Shown here piece by piece: positions 1-8,470 of a stretch of DNA of 43,455 bases. Made by a program: the position numbers and the translations under genes. This DNA comes from an uncultured Clostridia bacterium. GTDB taxonomy: Bacteria; Bacillota_I; Bacilli_A; RF39; UBA660. The notes under the pieces were generated by a model. It did no database searches. It was given only the letters and a program-made list of their open reading frames with translations, and was not told where the DNA came from. The stretch's first letter is position 1; every line of letters begins with the position of its first letter. The DNA lies in assembly GCA_947165135.1 (NCBI GenBank), contig CAMUZE010000012.1, positions 1 through 43,455 of the forward strand, written 5' to 3'.

Positions 1-29
1 CAGTTTATATTAGTTTTATTTTCATTCAT
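1..29 (-). CDS. Start of a gene leaving the left edge
   Basis: An ATG at 27-29 opens a frame reading MNENKTNIN before the window ends. A GGGGAAGTGAT-like ribosome site lies just upstream, and an extended -10 (TGTTATAAT, 62-70) could drive it. Too little is present to identify the product. Confidence 0.4.
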
Positions 30-61
30 AGAAATCACTTCCCCACATTTAAATCATTAAA

Positions 62-70
62 ATTATAACA
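62..70 (-). promoter_or_regulatory. Extended -10 promoter for the left-edge gene
   Basis: TGTTATAAT reads on the minus strand directly behind the U-tract of the terminator at 73-115, with no clear -35. It would give a leader of about 25 nt before the ATG at 29. Confidence 0.45.
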
Positions 71-72
71 TA

Positions 73-115
73 AAAAAAGAACTTTGTATAATATTTACGA
101 TAAGTATACAAAGTC
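73..115 (-). terminator. Rho-independent terminator after dCMP deaminase
   Basis: The perfect arms ACTTTGTATA (81-90) and TATACAAAGT (105-114) enclose a 14-nt loop. On the minus strand a TTCTTTTTTT tract follows. This ends the transcript of the deaminase operon. Confidence 0.8.
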
Positions 116-126
116 TTCACAATAAA

Positions 127-606
127 CTATAAATCAAGTTTTATTTCTTTTTTTGATGGTTTATATTGCTTATATTTTATTCCACACTTATCTAACATCT
201 TTTTAGATGCAATATTACTAGGAATTCCATCATATTTATCACTTAAATATACAAATTCTTTAATACCTGATTGTATGATTGCTTTTGCACACTCATTACA
301 AGGAAAAAGTGTTACATATAATTTACAACCATTAACAGGTGTTCTTGAATTTAAAATTGCATTTAATTCTGAATGACACACATATGCATATTTTGTATCA
401 AGAAAATCTCCTTCTCTTTCCCAAACCATATCTTTATCATCATCGTATCCAATTGGAGCACCATTATAACCTACTGAAATTATTTTATTATTGTCATCTA
501 CTATACATGCTCCAACTTGACTATTAGGATCTTTACTTCTTTGTGCTGATAAAAGAGCAAGAGCCATGAAATATTCATCCCATGATAAATAATCTTTTCT
601 TTTCAT
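127..606 (-). CDS. dCMP deaminase (ComEB-like cytidine/deoxycytidylate deaminase fold)
   Basis: Predicted zinc-dependent deoxycytidylate deaminase, converting dCMP to dUMP for thymidylate synthesis. The 159-residue product has the zinc signature of the family: CHSELNAIL (His ligand plus catalytic Glu) followed by the PCNEC cysteine pair. It also has the N-terminal SxDPNSQVGACIV and NGAPIG stretches typical of dCMP deaminases rather than cytidine deaminases. The length fits the family. The start is supported by AGGTGA four bases before the ATG. It is the last gene before a strong terminator, and the upstream lipoprotein gene has its own terminator. The ThyX-like and Tmk genes at 11.1-13.1 kb would use its product. 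Substrate choice (dCMP rather than another cytidine) is inferred from family resemblance. Confidence 0.88.
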   Translation of the reverse strand: MKRKDYLSWDEYFMALALLSAQRSKDPNSQVGACIVDDNNKIISVGYNGAPIGYDDDKDMVWEREGDFLDTKYAYVCHSELNAILNSRTPVNGCKLYVTLFPCNECAKAIIQSGIKEFVYLSDKYDGIPSNIASKKMLDKCGIKYKQYKPSKKEIKLDL

Positions 607-624
607 TACTTCACCTCATTTTTA

Positions 625-650
625 TATAAAAAGTAGACCTAAGGCCCACT
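625..650 (-). terminator. Terminator after the lipoprotein gene
   Basis: AGTGGGCC and GGTCTACT pair with two G-U pairs around a TTA loop (arms 643-650 and 632-639). TTTTTATAT follows on the minus strand. The 5' arm overlaps the end of the lipoprotein gene. Confidence 0.6.
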
Positions 651-1095
651 AATTACTTTTTTGTACTTCTTCTAAATATGAATATAAAGCTTTTACTTCG
701 CTGGCAGTCATATCTTCATATTCGCTTTCATTATATTCTATAACTAAATATCTGCCTTTAGTATACGCATTTTTAATATTTTCAAGGTCTTTATCCATTA
801 TAGTCAATGCATATTTTGCAGTTGCTGCATCTCCATAATCCAAATAAGCATGATATCCAGTAATTTTATCACCAGAATAATAGTATACTAAACTTCCAGT
901 CCCGTTTTTAAATACCATTTTAGTATCATCAGAATATAAATCAATTTTATCATCTTCAGTAGTATTTGATGTTTCAGTTGATTTATCTTCAATATTATCA
1001 ATTATGTTTTCAACATCATCATTTGTTTCATTTCCACATCCAGTAATAAATACTAACATTAAAAATAATAATGTACTTAATAATATTTTCTTCAT
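649..1095 (-). CDS. Small secreted lipoprotein, unknown function
   Basis: A 148-residue protein with a lipoprotein signal: KK, a hydrophobic stretch and the lipobox ITGC near residue 20, so it should be lipidated at that Cys and anchored outside the membrane. The mature part starts with an acidic, low-complexity linker (residues 22-50, rich in D, E, N, T). A compact domain with YYYSGDKITGYHAYLDYG follows and ends in a helix. The start is supported by AGGAGG nine bases upstream. It lies 34 nt downstream of the P-loop gene. The domain resembles the small YehR/DUF1307-type lipoproteins only loosely, and I cannot name a function. Confidence 0.7.
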   Translation of the reverse strand: MKKILLSTLLFLMLVFITGCGNETNDDVENIIDNIEDKSTETSNTTEDDKIDLYSDDTKMVFKNGTGSLVYYYSGDKITGYHAYLDYGDAATAKYALTIMDKDLENIKNAYTKGRYLVIEYNESEYEDMTASEVKALYSYLEEVQKSN

Positions 1096-1129
1096 TAGTT
1101 TACCTCCTATAAAGATTATATCATACTTT

Positions 1130-1642
1130 TTAATAAAATAAATCTTTTATGTCAGATAAATATTCTCCGCTTTTTAATTTTATTTTATATTTTGGACGTT
1201 TATCTTCTTCATTTCTTTTATAAAAATCATTCCATGCATCTATATTTGTCATATCATTAACAAATTTATCACTATTGCCTCTTTCTTTCATTCTTGAAAT
1301 ATATTCTTCTCTAGAATCAATATCTGCATAAACCAGGCAATAATCAATATTATTATCAATGACATAGTTTAGTATTTTTTCCTGATATGATATTAGTGCC
1401 ATTTTTCCACTACTAATTGTTTCATTCAATAAATTAATTGTATATTCATGATAATCTTTATTAACTACTTCTCCTCTATTTAGTTTACCTTTTTCAAGTT
1501 CTTCATAACTTTTATTATCAAGTCCATATTTATATTTGGCTCTTTCTCCATCAATATCAACAAAATGGCTATCATGGTTAGCTAAATATGTTTTACCTAT
1601 AGCTGGACCACATAAAATAACTTTACAATTAATTTTATCCAT
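1130..1642 (-). CDS. P-loop NTPase-like protein (putative nucleoside/nucleotide kinase fold)
   Basis: A 170-residue protein opening with a hydrophobic strand and a Walker A-like loop, CGPAIGKT, where Cys replaces the first Gly of the consensus. Next come DIDGERAKYKYG, a possible acidic strand with substrate loop, then a Walker B-like strand (YCLVYADID) and an Arg-rich lid-like helix (SREEYISRMKERGNS). This order resembles small-molecule kinases, but I do not recognise the family. Its start codon lies inside the end of queH (8-nt overlap) with GGAG seven bases before the ATG, so it is probably translationally coupled to queH. No link to queuosine metabolism can be shown beyond that coupling. 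Confidence 0.65.
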   Translation of the reverse strand: MDKINCKVILCGPAIGKTYLANHDSHFVDIDGERAKYKYGLDNKSYEELEKGKLNRGEVVNKDYHEYTINLLNETISSGKMALISYQEKILNYVIDNNIDYCLVYADIDSREEYISRMKERGNSDKFVNDMTNIDAWNDFYKRNEEDKRPKYKIKLKSGEYLSDIKDLFY

Positions 1643-2210
1643 TTATATTCTCCAGAAATTTTTTAATGTCTTTTTCTATCTTTTCTTTATATCTATCTTC
1701 TTCAGAGAAAATACATCCACAATATTTTTGCATATAAAGTCCCAATTCTCTTGCTCTATCTTGTCCTTCTCTAAAACCAATTCTAAAATCTTTATATAAA
1801 AATTTAACATTAAACTCTTTTTCTAATTTTTCCATTATTTTTTTAATGTCATCATGCTTTTGATAAATACTGTATAAAAGAGTTGTTGTAACTGTATCAT
1901 ATCCATGAGTACTGGCATATTCGAATAATTTTCTTAATCTAATTGGGTAACAATACGATGTGCATCTGTTTTCTAAATTATTAATTACATTTTTACAGAA
2001 ATTATCAAGTCCATATTCTTCTTCAACAATAAGCTTTAAATTCATCATTTTAGAGTACTCAATTAAAGTATCTCTTCTTGTTTTATATTCAATATATGGA
2101 TGAATATTTGGATTATACCAAAATAATGTTGGCTCTATACCCTCTTCTCTAAGAGTTTTAACACAATAAACAGAACAGGGAGCACAGCATGCATGCATAA
2201 GTAACTTCAT
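1635..2210 (-). CDS. queH: Epoxyqueuosine reductase QueH
   Basis: Catalyses the last step of queuosine synthesis, reducing epoxyqueuosine in the tRNA anticodon; it is the non-QueG type (former DUF208). The 191 residues show the family's cysteine pattern: HACCAPCS at the N terminus, the RCTSYCYPIR segment in the middle, and YCGCIFS near the C terminus. These ligate iron-sulfur and metal centres in characterised homologues. Length is as expected. The start has GGAAGTGAT upstream. It sits 14 nt after the nitroreductase gene and overlaps the next gene by 8 nt, so it belongs to the operon reading leftward from about 2.75 kb. Other queuosine genes are not in the window. Confidence 0.93.
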   Translation of the reverse strand: MKLLMHACCAPCSVYCVKTLREEGIEPTLFWYNPNIHPYIEYKTRRDTLIEYSKMMNLKLIVEEEYGLDNFCKNVINNLENRCTSYCYPIRLRKLFEYASTHGYDTVTTTLLYSIYQKHDDIKKIMEKLEKEFNVKFLYKDFRIGFREGQDRARELGLYMQKYCGCIFSEEDRYKEKIEKDIKKFLENING

Positions 2211-2224
2211 AATATCACTTCCTT

Positions 2225-2731
2225 TTATTTATATTCCACTATTTCATTTAATTTCTTTCTAAACTTATGAAATGGACTTGGAGGACATAATTTAGATTTA
2301 TATCCAAGTGGTAATAGACACACAGGCTCAATATTGGAAGGAATATTAAATTCGCTTTTTAATATTTCAGTATTATATAGTCCAATCCATATATTATCAA
2401 CATTCAAGTTTGTTGCTTCTAACATCATATGAGTAGCAACTATAGTAGCATCTATTTCGTATTTAGAGTTTCCATCTTTTACATATGCTTTATCTTTATC
2501 ACCACATACTATTAAGACTGTTCTAGCACCATATCTACATGGAGTTGTTTTATCAAGCTTTTTTATTCCTTCATCACTTCTTACTACATATATCTTAATA
2601 GGCTGTACATTTTTAGCTGTGGGCGCTATTCTTCCTGCTTCTAAAATTGCTTTCAATTTATCTTCTTCTAATTCTTTTTTGCTAAATAATCTTGTTGATT
2701 TCCTATTTCTAATTACACTTTCAAATTCCAT
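2225..2731 (-). CDS. Nitroreductase-family flavoprotein
   Basis: FMN-dependent NAD(P)H oxidoreductase of the nitroreductase fold. The 168 residues start MEFESVIRNRKSTRLF, the usual FMN-phosphate-binding RxSxR opening. EAGRIAPTAKNVQPIKIYVV and the C-terminal LPLGYKSKLCPPSPFHKF follow, both typical of the family. I chose the ATG at 2731 over an in-frame upstream one (2776) because GGAGG stands seven bases before it and homology begins there. The physiological substrate cannot be told. It is the first gene of the leftward operon with queH; a TGTTAAAAT extended -10 at 2748-2756 sits just behind the ATPase terminator. Confidence 0.88.
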   Translation of the reverse strand: MEFESVIRNRKSTRLFSKKELEEDKLKAILEAGRIAPTAKNVQPIKIYVVRSDEGIKKLDKTTPCRYGARTVLIVCGDKDKAYVKDGNSKYEIDATIVATHMMLEATNLNVDNIWIGLYNTEILKSEFNIPSNIEPVCLLPLGYKSKLCPPSPFHKFRKKLNEIVEYK

Positions 2732-2747
2732 ATTTTCCTCCTTTTTT

Positions 2748-2756
2748 ATTTTAACA
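2748..2756 (-). promoter_or_regulatory. Extended -10 promoter of the nitroreductase-queH operon
   Basis: TGTTAAAAT on the minus strand, immediately downstream of the terminator at 2760-2792. It leaves a very short leader containing the GGAGG ribosome site. Confidence 0.45.
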
Positions 2757-2759
2757 TAA

Positions 2760-2792
2760 TAATAAAAAGAAAACATTAAATAATGTTTTCTT
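2760..2792 (-). terminator. Terminator after the P-type ATPase gene
   Basis: Twelve-base-pair arms AAGAAAACATTA and TAATGTTTTCTT (2781-2792 and 2767-2778) with a 2-nt loop. A TTTTATT tract follows on the minus strand and overlaps the stop codon. Confidence 0.8.
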
Positions 2793-5145
2793 AATTAACT
2801 TTATATATATTTGCTTCTACTTTAATAGTATCATCAAATTTATGGAATAACTTAGTTACTAAATAATTTATAATTTTATAAATATAGAAAGAATCTAGAA
2901 TAAGTATAAATGTTAATAATAATATTAAACTATCCAAAGGATGAATACTAAAGAATTCTGGTTCTAATAACAAGCATCCAACAAATCCAGCTAACATTAT
3001 GAAAAATAATGCACCTCTATATAGATTAATTGGATAACATATTTTAAATAAATAATATAGTCCTGTTGCAGTAGTTAATATTACTCCCAATGTACTTTGT
3101 ATTTCATATGACAAATTAAATATACTACAAAGTTCAGATATCAAAATCATATTGAATACAACAGTTAATGCTGCAGGTAAACTTTTAGCAAATATTTTAA
3201 ATAAGAATTTACCTTTTACAAGTTCATGATTAGGCTCAAGTGCTAGTACAAATGATGGTGCTCCAATTGTAAACGTTGTAATGAATGTTAATTGAATTGG
3301 TATAAAGAAATATTTTTGAAATGATAATACACTAAATATAATTAACATCATTGTATATAATGTTTTTACTAATAGTAATGATGCACTTCTTTCAACATTG
3401 TTAATTGTTTGTCTTCCCTCTGCTACTACACGTGGAAGTGAATTAAAGTCATCATCCAAAAGTATTAATTGAGATATATTTCTAGCAGCATCTGTGCCAG
3501 ATTTTACTGATATTGCGCAATCACTTTCTTTTAATGCAAGAACGTCATTTACTCCATCGCCTGTCATCGCAACAGTATGTCCTTGTTTCTTTAAATGTAT
3601 AATTATTTGTTTTTTCTGTTCTGGTTTTGCTCTTCCAAATACTTGATATTTATCTATAACATCCTCTAATTCATCACTAGTTAAATTTCCAATATCAATT
3701 CCTTCCATATCCTCAAGTCCAACTTTTTTAGCAATAGATAATACTGTCTTTATATTATCTCCAGATATTATTTTAACCAAAACATTATTTTCTTTAAAGT
3801 AATTTAATGTTTCTTTAGCACTAGGCCTAATTACATCTTCAATTAATACGTATCCAATAGGTTTAATATTAGATAATTTTGGATCTAATTTTCCATTTTT
3901 TATTCCTAGTGCAAGAACACGATAATTATCAATATTTTCATCTATTATTTTTTTATCTACTTTGTCTTTTAGTATTATCTCAGGTGCCCCTAAGTATAAA
4001 GAATAGTTTTCAAATTCGATTGCTGAATATTTTCTTGCTGATGAAAAAGGTACTTTATCTATTACTTTTAATTTTTCTCCGGCATAATTTTCTTTTAAAG
4101 CTGTCATTGTTTGATTATTATCTTCACTTGAAATAGTATATTCTTTTAAATATCTATCTAAGTCTTCATGAGAATAACCATTAACTTCTATTAACTTCTT
4201 TAATTTCATTCTTCCTTCAGTTAATGTCCCAGTTTTATCTAAACATATAGCATCAACTCTAGCAAGTGTCTCAATTGAATATAATTGTTGAACTAATACT
4301 TTTACTCTATATAGTTTGATTACACCAACAGCCATAACAGATGAAGTTAAAAGTACAAGTCCATCGGGTATCATTCCAATTAAAGAAGCTACCGTTGTAA
4401 ATATACTTTCAGACAAACTTCCAGTAATTCTATATTGACTTATCATCATAATTATTCCGATTGGAATAATTAATACAGATAGTATTTTTAACATTTTAGT
4501 AAATGAACCCATAATAATAGAGTTAACATCTTTTTTATATTTAGCCTCATTTGATATTTTAGATACATAATTTTCTTTACCAACATGTATTACTTTGGCA
4601 TAAGCATTCCCTGATACAATATATGAACCAGATAATAAATTGTCCCCTTTTATTTTTTTAATTGAATCGCTTTCTCCTGTAATAAGGGATTCACTTACTT
4701 CTAGTTCTCCTTCTAAAACAACACTATCGCATACAACCTGATGTCCTAATGATAATTTGATAACATCATCCATCACAATATCATCTAAAGCACATGTAAT
4801 TATTTTATTATCCCTGAGTACATCTACTTTTGTTTCTGAAACTATAGATAATTTATCTATTATTTTTTTTGATATTATTTCTTCAATTATACTAATAATT
4901 GAGTTAACAATAATAACACCCATAAACAAGCAGTTTTTAAGTCCTTTTATAACATCGCCTGATATTGTACCAGCAATAAAAATTGCAAGACCCAAAGCTA
5001 AGTTTAAAAAGTTGAAATATGTAAACACATTATCTCTAATAATCTCTTTAATCGTTTTGGTTTTTGGAGCATCATTAAAATTGACAAGTCCTTTTTGAAC
5101 TCGTTCATTTACTTCATTATTAGTTAAACCTTTTATATTTTCCAT
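2791..5145 (-). CDS. Cation-transporting P-type ATPase (MgtA/YoaB-like, probable Ca2+ or Mn2+ exporter)
   Basis: A 784-residue P-type ATPase. In order it has an N-terminal cytoplasmic segment, two membrane helices, the actuator loop LITGESDS, a membrane pair with the PDGLVLL kink motif, the phosphorylation motif DKTGTLTEG, a nucleotide-binding domain, the hinge TGDGVND, and six C-terminal membrane helices. No heavy-metal-binding N-domain or CPC motif is present, which argues against Cu/Zn pumps. The PDG/PEG motif with VQELYSIETLARVD-like flanks resembles the lactococcal/pneumococcal YoaB/MgtA group tied to manganese or calcium export; the ion is inferred. I prefer the ATG at 5145 over 5157 because GGGTGAT lies at the right distance. 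The gene is monocistronic, with a promoter and a terminator of its own. No yybP-ykoY-like leader is visible in the 5' region of under 30 nt. Confidence 0.85.
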   Translation of the reverse strand: MENIKGLTNNEVNERVQKGLVNFNDAPKTKTIKEIIRDNVFTYFNFLNLALGLAIFIAGTISGDVIKGLKNCLFMGVIIVNSIISIIEEIISKKIIDKLSIVSETKVDVLRDNKIITCALDDIVMDDVIKLSLGHQVVCDSVVLEGELEVSESLITGESDSIKKIKGDNLLSGSYIVSGNAYAKVIHVGKENYVSKISNEAKYKKDVNSIIMGSFTKMLKILSVLIIPIGIIMMISQYRITGSLSESIFTTVASLIGMIPDGLVLLTSSVMAVGVIKLYRVKVLVQQLYSIETLARVDAICLDKTGTLTEGRMKLKKLIEVNGYSHEDLDRYLKEYTISSEDNNQTMTALKENYAGEKLKVIDKVPFSSARKYSAIEFENYSLYLGAPEIILKDKVDKKIIDENIDNYRVLALGIKNGKLDPKLSNIKPIGYVLIEDVIRPSAKETLNYFKENNVLVKIISGDNIKTVLSIAKKVGLEDMEGIDIGNLTSDELEDVIDKYQVFGRAKPEQKKQIIIHLKKQGHTVAMTGDGVNDVLALKESDCAISVKSGTDAARNISQLILLDDDFNSLPRVVAEGRQTINNVERSASLLLVKTLYTMMLIIFSVLSFQKYFFIPIQLTFITTFTIGAPSFVLALEPNHELVKGKFLFKIFAKSLPAALTVVFNMILISELCSIFNLSYEIQSTLGVILTTATGLYYLFKICYPINLYRGALFFIMLAGFVGCLLLEPEFFSIHPLDSLILLLTFILILDSFYIYKIINYLVTKLFHKFDDTIKVEANIYKVN

Positions 5146-5168
5146 TACATCACCCATTATACAACAAC

Positions 5169-5177
5169 ATTATAACA
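5169..5177 (-). promoter_or_regulatory. Extended -10 promoter of the P-type ATPase gene
   Basis: TGTTATAAT on the minus strand, with the hexamer at 5169-5174 and no convincing -35. It gives a leader of under 30 nt. Confidence 0.5.
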
Positions 5178-5230
5178 CTTTTATTTAATATTTTTTAATA
5201 ATAATTTATATTTTACATATATATATATTA

Positions 5231-5264
5231 TAAAAAATAATTAAGTGTTTTTACTTAATTATTT
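5231..5264 (-). terminator. Terminator after the ClpX-like gene
   Basis: Arms AAATAATTAAGT (minus strand, 5264-5253) and ACTTAATTATTT (5246-5235) close a 6-nt loop, followed by TTTTATAA. The stem includes the stop codon. Confidence 0.75.
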
Positions 5265-6938
5265 ATACCTTCTTACAAGTGATTGATTATATTGATGCAA
5301 TAAACTTGTAGTAAGTTCAATTGGTTCATCTAAATCAAACTCTTTGTTAATAAGTTTTCTTAATAATCTACTTTGTATACCAAGCATAATAGCTTGTAAT
5401 GCTCTTGCACCTGTTCCCATATCATATGCTTGATTACATACTTCATCTATGAATTCATCTGCATAAGTTATTCCTTTATAGCCAAACATTCTAACTGTTC
5501 TTTCAATATTCTTTAAAGGACTGATTACTGACGTTAACAAAATATTTCTCAAATCTTCTACTTCATATGTTTTTGTACATACAAGGACTTTAATTCTTCC
5601 AAAGAATTCCCTTTCAAGTCCTTCATCAATATAGTCTTCAGCAGTTATTGTGTATGTCTTGTCACTTTCAGATACTTCTTTATTTCTTCCAAATCCAACA
5701 CCAACATCTTTATTCTTTTTCTTAGCTTCTTTAATTTTTCTTTCTCTAAGATCAGTCCAAGCACCACCTAATATAAACGTTAATTTACTTGTATCAAAAT
5801 GAATTCCCTTACCATGACCATTTTCATCAAGAGGGACATCATACTCTCCTCCACTAATGAATCCTAATAATTCTTCTTGAACTCCTTTTTTCATATCTTT
5901 TCCATCTAATCCGGATTTGCTAGCAATTTTATCTACTTCATCTAAAAAGATAATTCCTCTTTCAGCTTTGCCAATATTTTTTCCAGAAGCAAAATATAAT
6001 TTTCTTAATAAATCTGTAATAGTTGGTCCTACATAACCAGTTTCTGAAAAACTATTTATATTACTTTTTATAAATGGTAATTTAAGTCTAGATGAAATTT
6101 GTTTTATAATTGCTGTTTTACCAGTTCCAGTGGCACCTTCTATTAATATTGCTACTTTACTGCTATCTAATTCAGCTTCATCTAGAAAGAAATCTTTTGA
6201 TAAATAATCAATTAATAATTGATTATAATATATGTTTGTTACTAAAACTGATACTGCTTCTTCCTGACCAACAATAATATGATTTATTTCATCAATAATT
6301 TTATCAACATTGATATCGCACATTTCAGTTTGTGGCATTTCTTCAACATCAGATTTAGGTATAGATTTTGGTTTGGTTGATACAGGTGTATTATCTAATT
6401 CACTTTTAATTTGATTAGATGGTTTATCAATTTCTATACTATCTTCAACTTCATATTCAGACCTTAACATATTTTTTAAAATTTCAGGATTAAATTCTTC
6501 TTCTTTTTTTTCATTAAATTTATTTATTCTTGTTTTTAATACACTTTCATCCTCTGTTAAATCTAAAGAAATATATTTTAATATAGATGCTAATTTAACA
6601 CATTTCATTGTAAAATTCTCACCATCAGCCCATTCTATATATTCACGAGGAAAAACGTAAATGGAATATGGGGTATAAAAATCATCAGTATATTCTTCTA
6701 ATCCTTCAGCATTTTGAAAATTAACTATACCTTTAGGACTTAATAAAGAAGCAGGATCACATGATAACTTGTTAAAATCGGACTCATCGCTCCCTTCAAA
6801 AGAACCAGAAGTAATAATGTAATACATATCATCAGGATCATATACTACTCTTGCAACTGATTCAAATTCTAATGATTTACTATCATCACCTTTTCTTTTG
6901 AAAATCACTGCCATACTTTCTTTACTTGCACTATCCAT
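5259..6938 (-). CDS. ClpX-like AAA+ unfoldase with an atypical N-terminal domain
   Basis: A 559-residue HslU/ClpX-type AAA+ protein. Residues 1 to about 200 form a domain without the ClpX zinc finger (no CxxC pairs) and end in a long acidic linker. The ATPase core has Walker A GATGTGKT (268-275), the substrate-gripping pore loop GYVG (301-304), Walker B IIFLDEVDK (329-337) and sensor 2 GTGARAL (508-514). VGFG at 414-417 lies where ClpX carries its IGF loop for docking ClpP, so ClpP partnership is plausible. I set the start at 6938 because GAAGGTGAA precedes it; an upstream in-frame ATG (6995) lacks a ribosome site. The gene is single, flanked by a terminator and a divergent promoter region. 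A normal ClpX may exist elsewhere, in which case this would be a specialised paralogue. Confidence 0.82.
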   Translation of the reverse strand: MDSASKESMAVIFKRKGDDSKSLEFESVARVVYDPDDMYYIITSGSFEGSDESDFNKLSCDPASLLSPKGIVNFQNAEGLEEYTDDFYTPYSIYVFPREYIEWADGENFTMKCVKLASILKYISLDLTEDESVLKTRINKFNEKKEEEFNPEILKNMLRSEYEVEDSIEIDKPSNQIKSELDNTPVSTKPKSIPKSDVEEMPQTEMCDINVDKIIDEINHIIVGQEEAVSVLVTNIYYNQLLIDYLSKDFFLDEAELDSSKVAILIEGATGTGKTAIIKQISSRLKLPFIKSNINSFSETGYVGPTITDLLRKLYFASGKNIGKAERGIIFLDEVDKIASKSGLDGKDMKKGVQEELLGFISGGEYDVPLDENGHGKGIHFDTSKLTFILGGAWTDLRERKIKEAKKKNKDVGVGFGRNKEVSESDKTYTITAEDYIDEGLEREFFGRIKVLVCTKTYEVEDLRNILLTSVISPLKNIERTVRMFGYKGITYADEFIDEVCNQAYDMGTGARALQAIMLGIQSRLLRKLINKEFDLDEPIELTTSLLHQYNQSLVRRYK

Positions 6939-7013
6939 AGTTTCACCTTCTAACTGATTAATTATTAGGATAACACAATTAACTAGATACTTCAATTATT
7001 AATTAAAAATTAT

Positions 7014-7042
7014 TTACTAATAATTATTTATCATGATATAAT
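7014..7042 (+). promoter_or_regulatory. Promoter of the FAD oxidoreductase gene
   Basis: TGATATAAT (hexamer 7037-7042) with a weak -35, TTACTA, 17 bp upstream (7014-7019). The short leader holds the GGTGATTTT ribosome site. Confidence 0.55.
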
Positions 7043-7057
7043 CTTTATGGTGATTTT

Positions 7058-8458
7058 ATGTATGACGTTGTAATAGTTGGAGCAGGTCCTGCGGGATTAT
7101 TCTCTGCTTATGAATTAATAACAAATAATAGTAACCTTAAGGTTGCTATACTAGATAGAGGACAAGATGTTAAAAATAGAATATGTCCAATGAATAAATT
7201 TGGAGTACCATGTAAGAATTGTAATCCATGTGCAATATTATCAGGGTATGGTGGTGCTGGTACATTTTCAGATGGTAAATTAAATTATATACATAAACTT
7301 GGTAAAAGTGATTTAACCAAATATATGAGTGAATCAGAAGCAGTTAAATTGATAGAAGATACTGAGAAAATATTTAATGAATTTAAAATGGATGCTGATG
7401 TTTACCCTTCTAACATGAAAGAAGCAGAAGAAATTAGGAAGAAAGTCGCAATTGCTGGAGCAAAGTTGTTAATTATTAAACAAAAGCATTTAGGTAGTGA
7501 TCACTTACCAGAATATATTGATGGAATATGCGATTATTTAAAAGACAAAGGTGTCGAATTAATATCAAGAGCAAATGTAACTGATATAAAAACTATTAAT
7601 GAAAAGAAACATGAAATAACTTATGAAAAAGATAATAAAGAGAAAATTATTAAATCAAAATATGTAGTTGTTGCCCCAGGAAGAACTGGTGCCAAATGGA
7701 TACAAGAACTTGCTGATAAATATCAAATACCATATTTTTCTCAGAGTATTGAAATTGGAGTTAGAGTTGAAGTTAGAAAAGATATAATGGAAGATATTAC
7801 AAACGTTATATATGACCCAACTATATTTATCAAAACTAAAACATATGGTGATGAAATAAGAACATTCTGTACTAATCCCGGAGGATTTGTAGCAAAAGAA
7901 AACTACTATGGGTACATTTGTGTAAATGGACATGCTTTAAAAGAAATAAAATCAAATAATACAAACTTTGCGTTTATTTCAAAAGTAAATTTAACACAGC
8001 CTGTAACTAATACTAGATTATATGGAGAAAGTATTGCAAGAATTGCTAATGTTTTAGGAGATAGTAAACCAATTATTCAATCACTTAAAGATTTAAGAAG
8101 TGGAAGACGTAGTGAGTGGCATAGAATTAATAAAGGTTTTATAGAACCAACATTAAAAGATTGTGTTGCTGGAGACCTCGCACTTGTAATGCCTCACAGA
8201 ATTATTACAAACATATTAGAAGGCCTTGAGATATTAGATAAAATTATACCTGGTGTTAATAATGATGATACTCTTCTTTATGGGCCAGAAATAAAATTCT
8301 TCTCAAATGAAATTGAAACTGATAATGAATTTAAATTAAAAGATGATAATATTTATTTTATAGGAGATGGTGCTGGTAAAGCAGGAAATATTGTAACAGC
8401 AGCAGCAACTGGCCTTATTGCTTCAAGAAGTATATTAAAAAAAGAAAATTCTAAGTAA
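7058..8458 (+). CDS. FAD-dependent dehydrogenase (COG2509-type)
   Basis: A 466-residue flavoprotein with an N-terminal Rossmann fold (VIVGAGPAG, residues 6-13) and an acidic ribose ligand in AILDRG. A cysteine-bearing loop follows (RICPMNKFGVPCKNCNPC, residues 43-60) leading into SGYGGAGTFSDGKLNY. The C-terminal FAD motif is NIYFIGDGAGKAGNIVTA. This combination marks the uncharacterised FAD-dependent dehydrogenases annotated as COG2509 proteins. Reaction and substrate are unknown; the cysteine loop might bind metal or act in redox. The start is supported by GGTGATTTT. It faces the signal peptidase gene, and both share a bidirectional terminator. Confidence 0.85.
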   Translation: MYDVVIVGAGPAGLFSAYELITNNSNLKVAILDRGQDVKNRICPMNKFGVPCKNCNPCAILSGYGGAGTFSDGKLNYIHKLGKSDLTKYMSESEAVKLIEDTEKIFNEFKMDADVYPSNMKEAEEIRKKVAIAGAKLLIIKQKHLGSDHLPEYIDGICDYLKDKGVELISRANVTDIKTINEKKHEITYEKDNKEKIIKSKYVVVAPGRTGAKWIQELADKYQIPYFSQSIEIGVRVEVRKDIMEDITNVIYDPTIFIKTKTYGDEIRTFCTNPGGFVAKENYYGYICVNGHALKEIKSNNTNFAFISKVNLTQPVTNTRLYGESIARIANVLGDSKPIIQSLKDLRSGRRSEWHRINKGFIEPTLKDCVAGDLALVMPHRIITNILEGLEILDKIIPGVNNDDTLLYGPEIKFFSNEIETDNEFKLKDDNIYFIGDGAGKAGNIVTAAATGLIASRSILKKENSK

Positions 8459-8470
8459 TTTTCTTTTTTT
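8437..8470. terminator. Bidirectional terminator
   Basis: Fourteen-base-pair A/T-rich arms, AAAAAAAGAAAATT (8437-8450) and AATTTTCTTTTTTT (8457-8470), around CTAAGT. A U-tract is available on both strands, between the convergent oxidoreductase and lepB genes. Confidence 0.8.

Noticed and set aside
5158-5258. A manganese riboswitch before the P-type ATPase
   Set aside because: The region from the promoter to the start codon is under 30 nt, far too short for a yybP-ykoY element.
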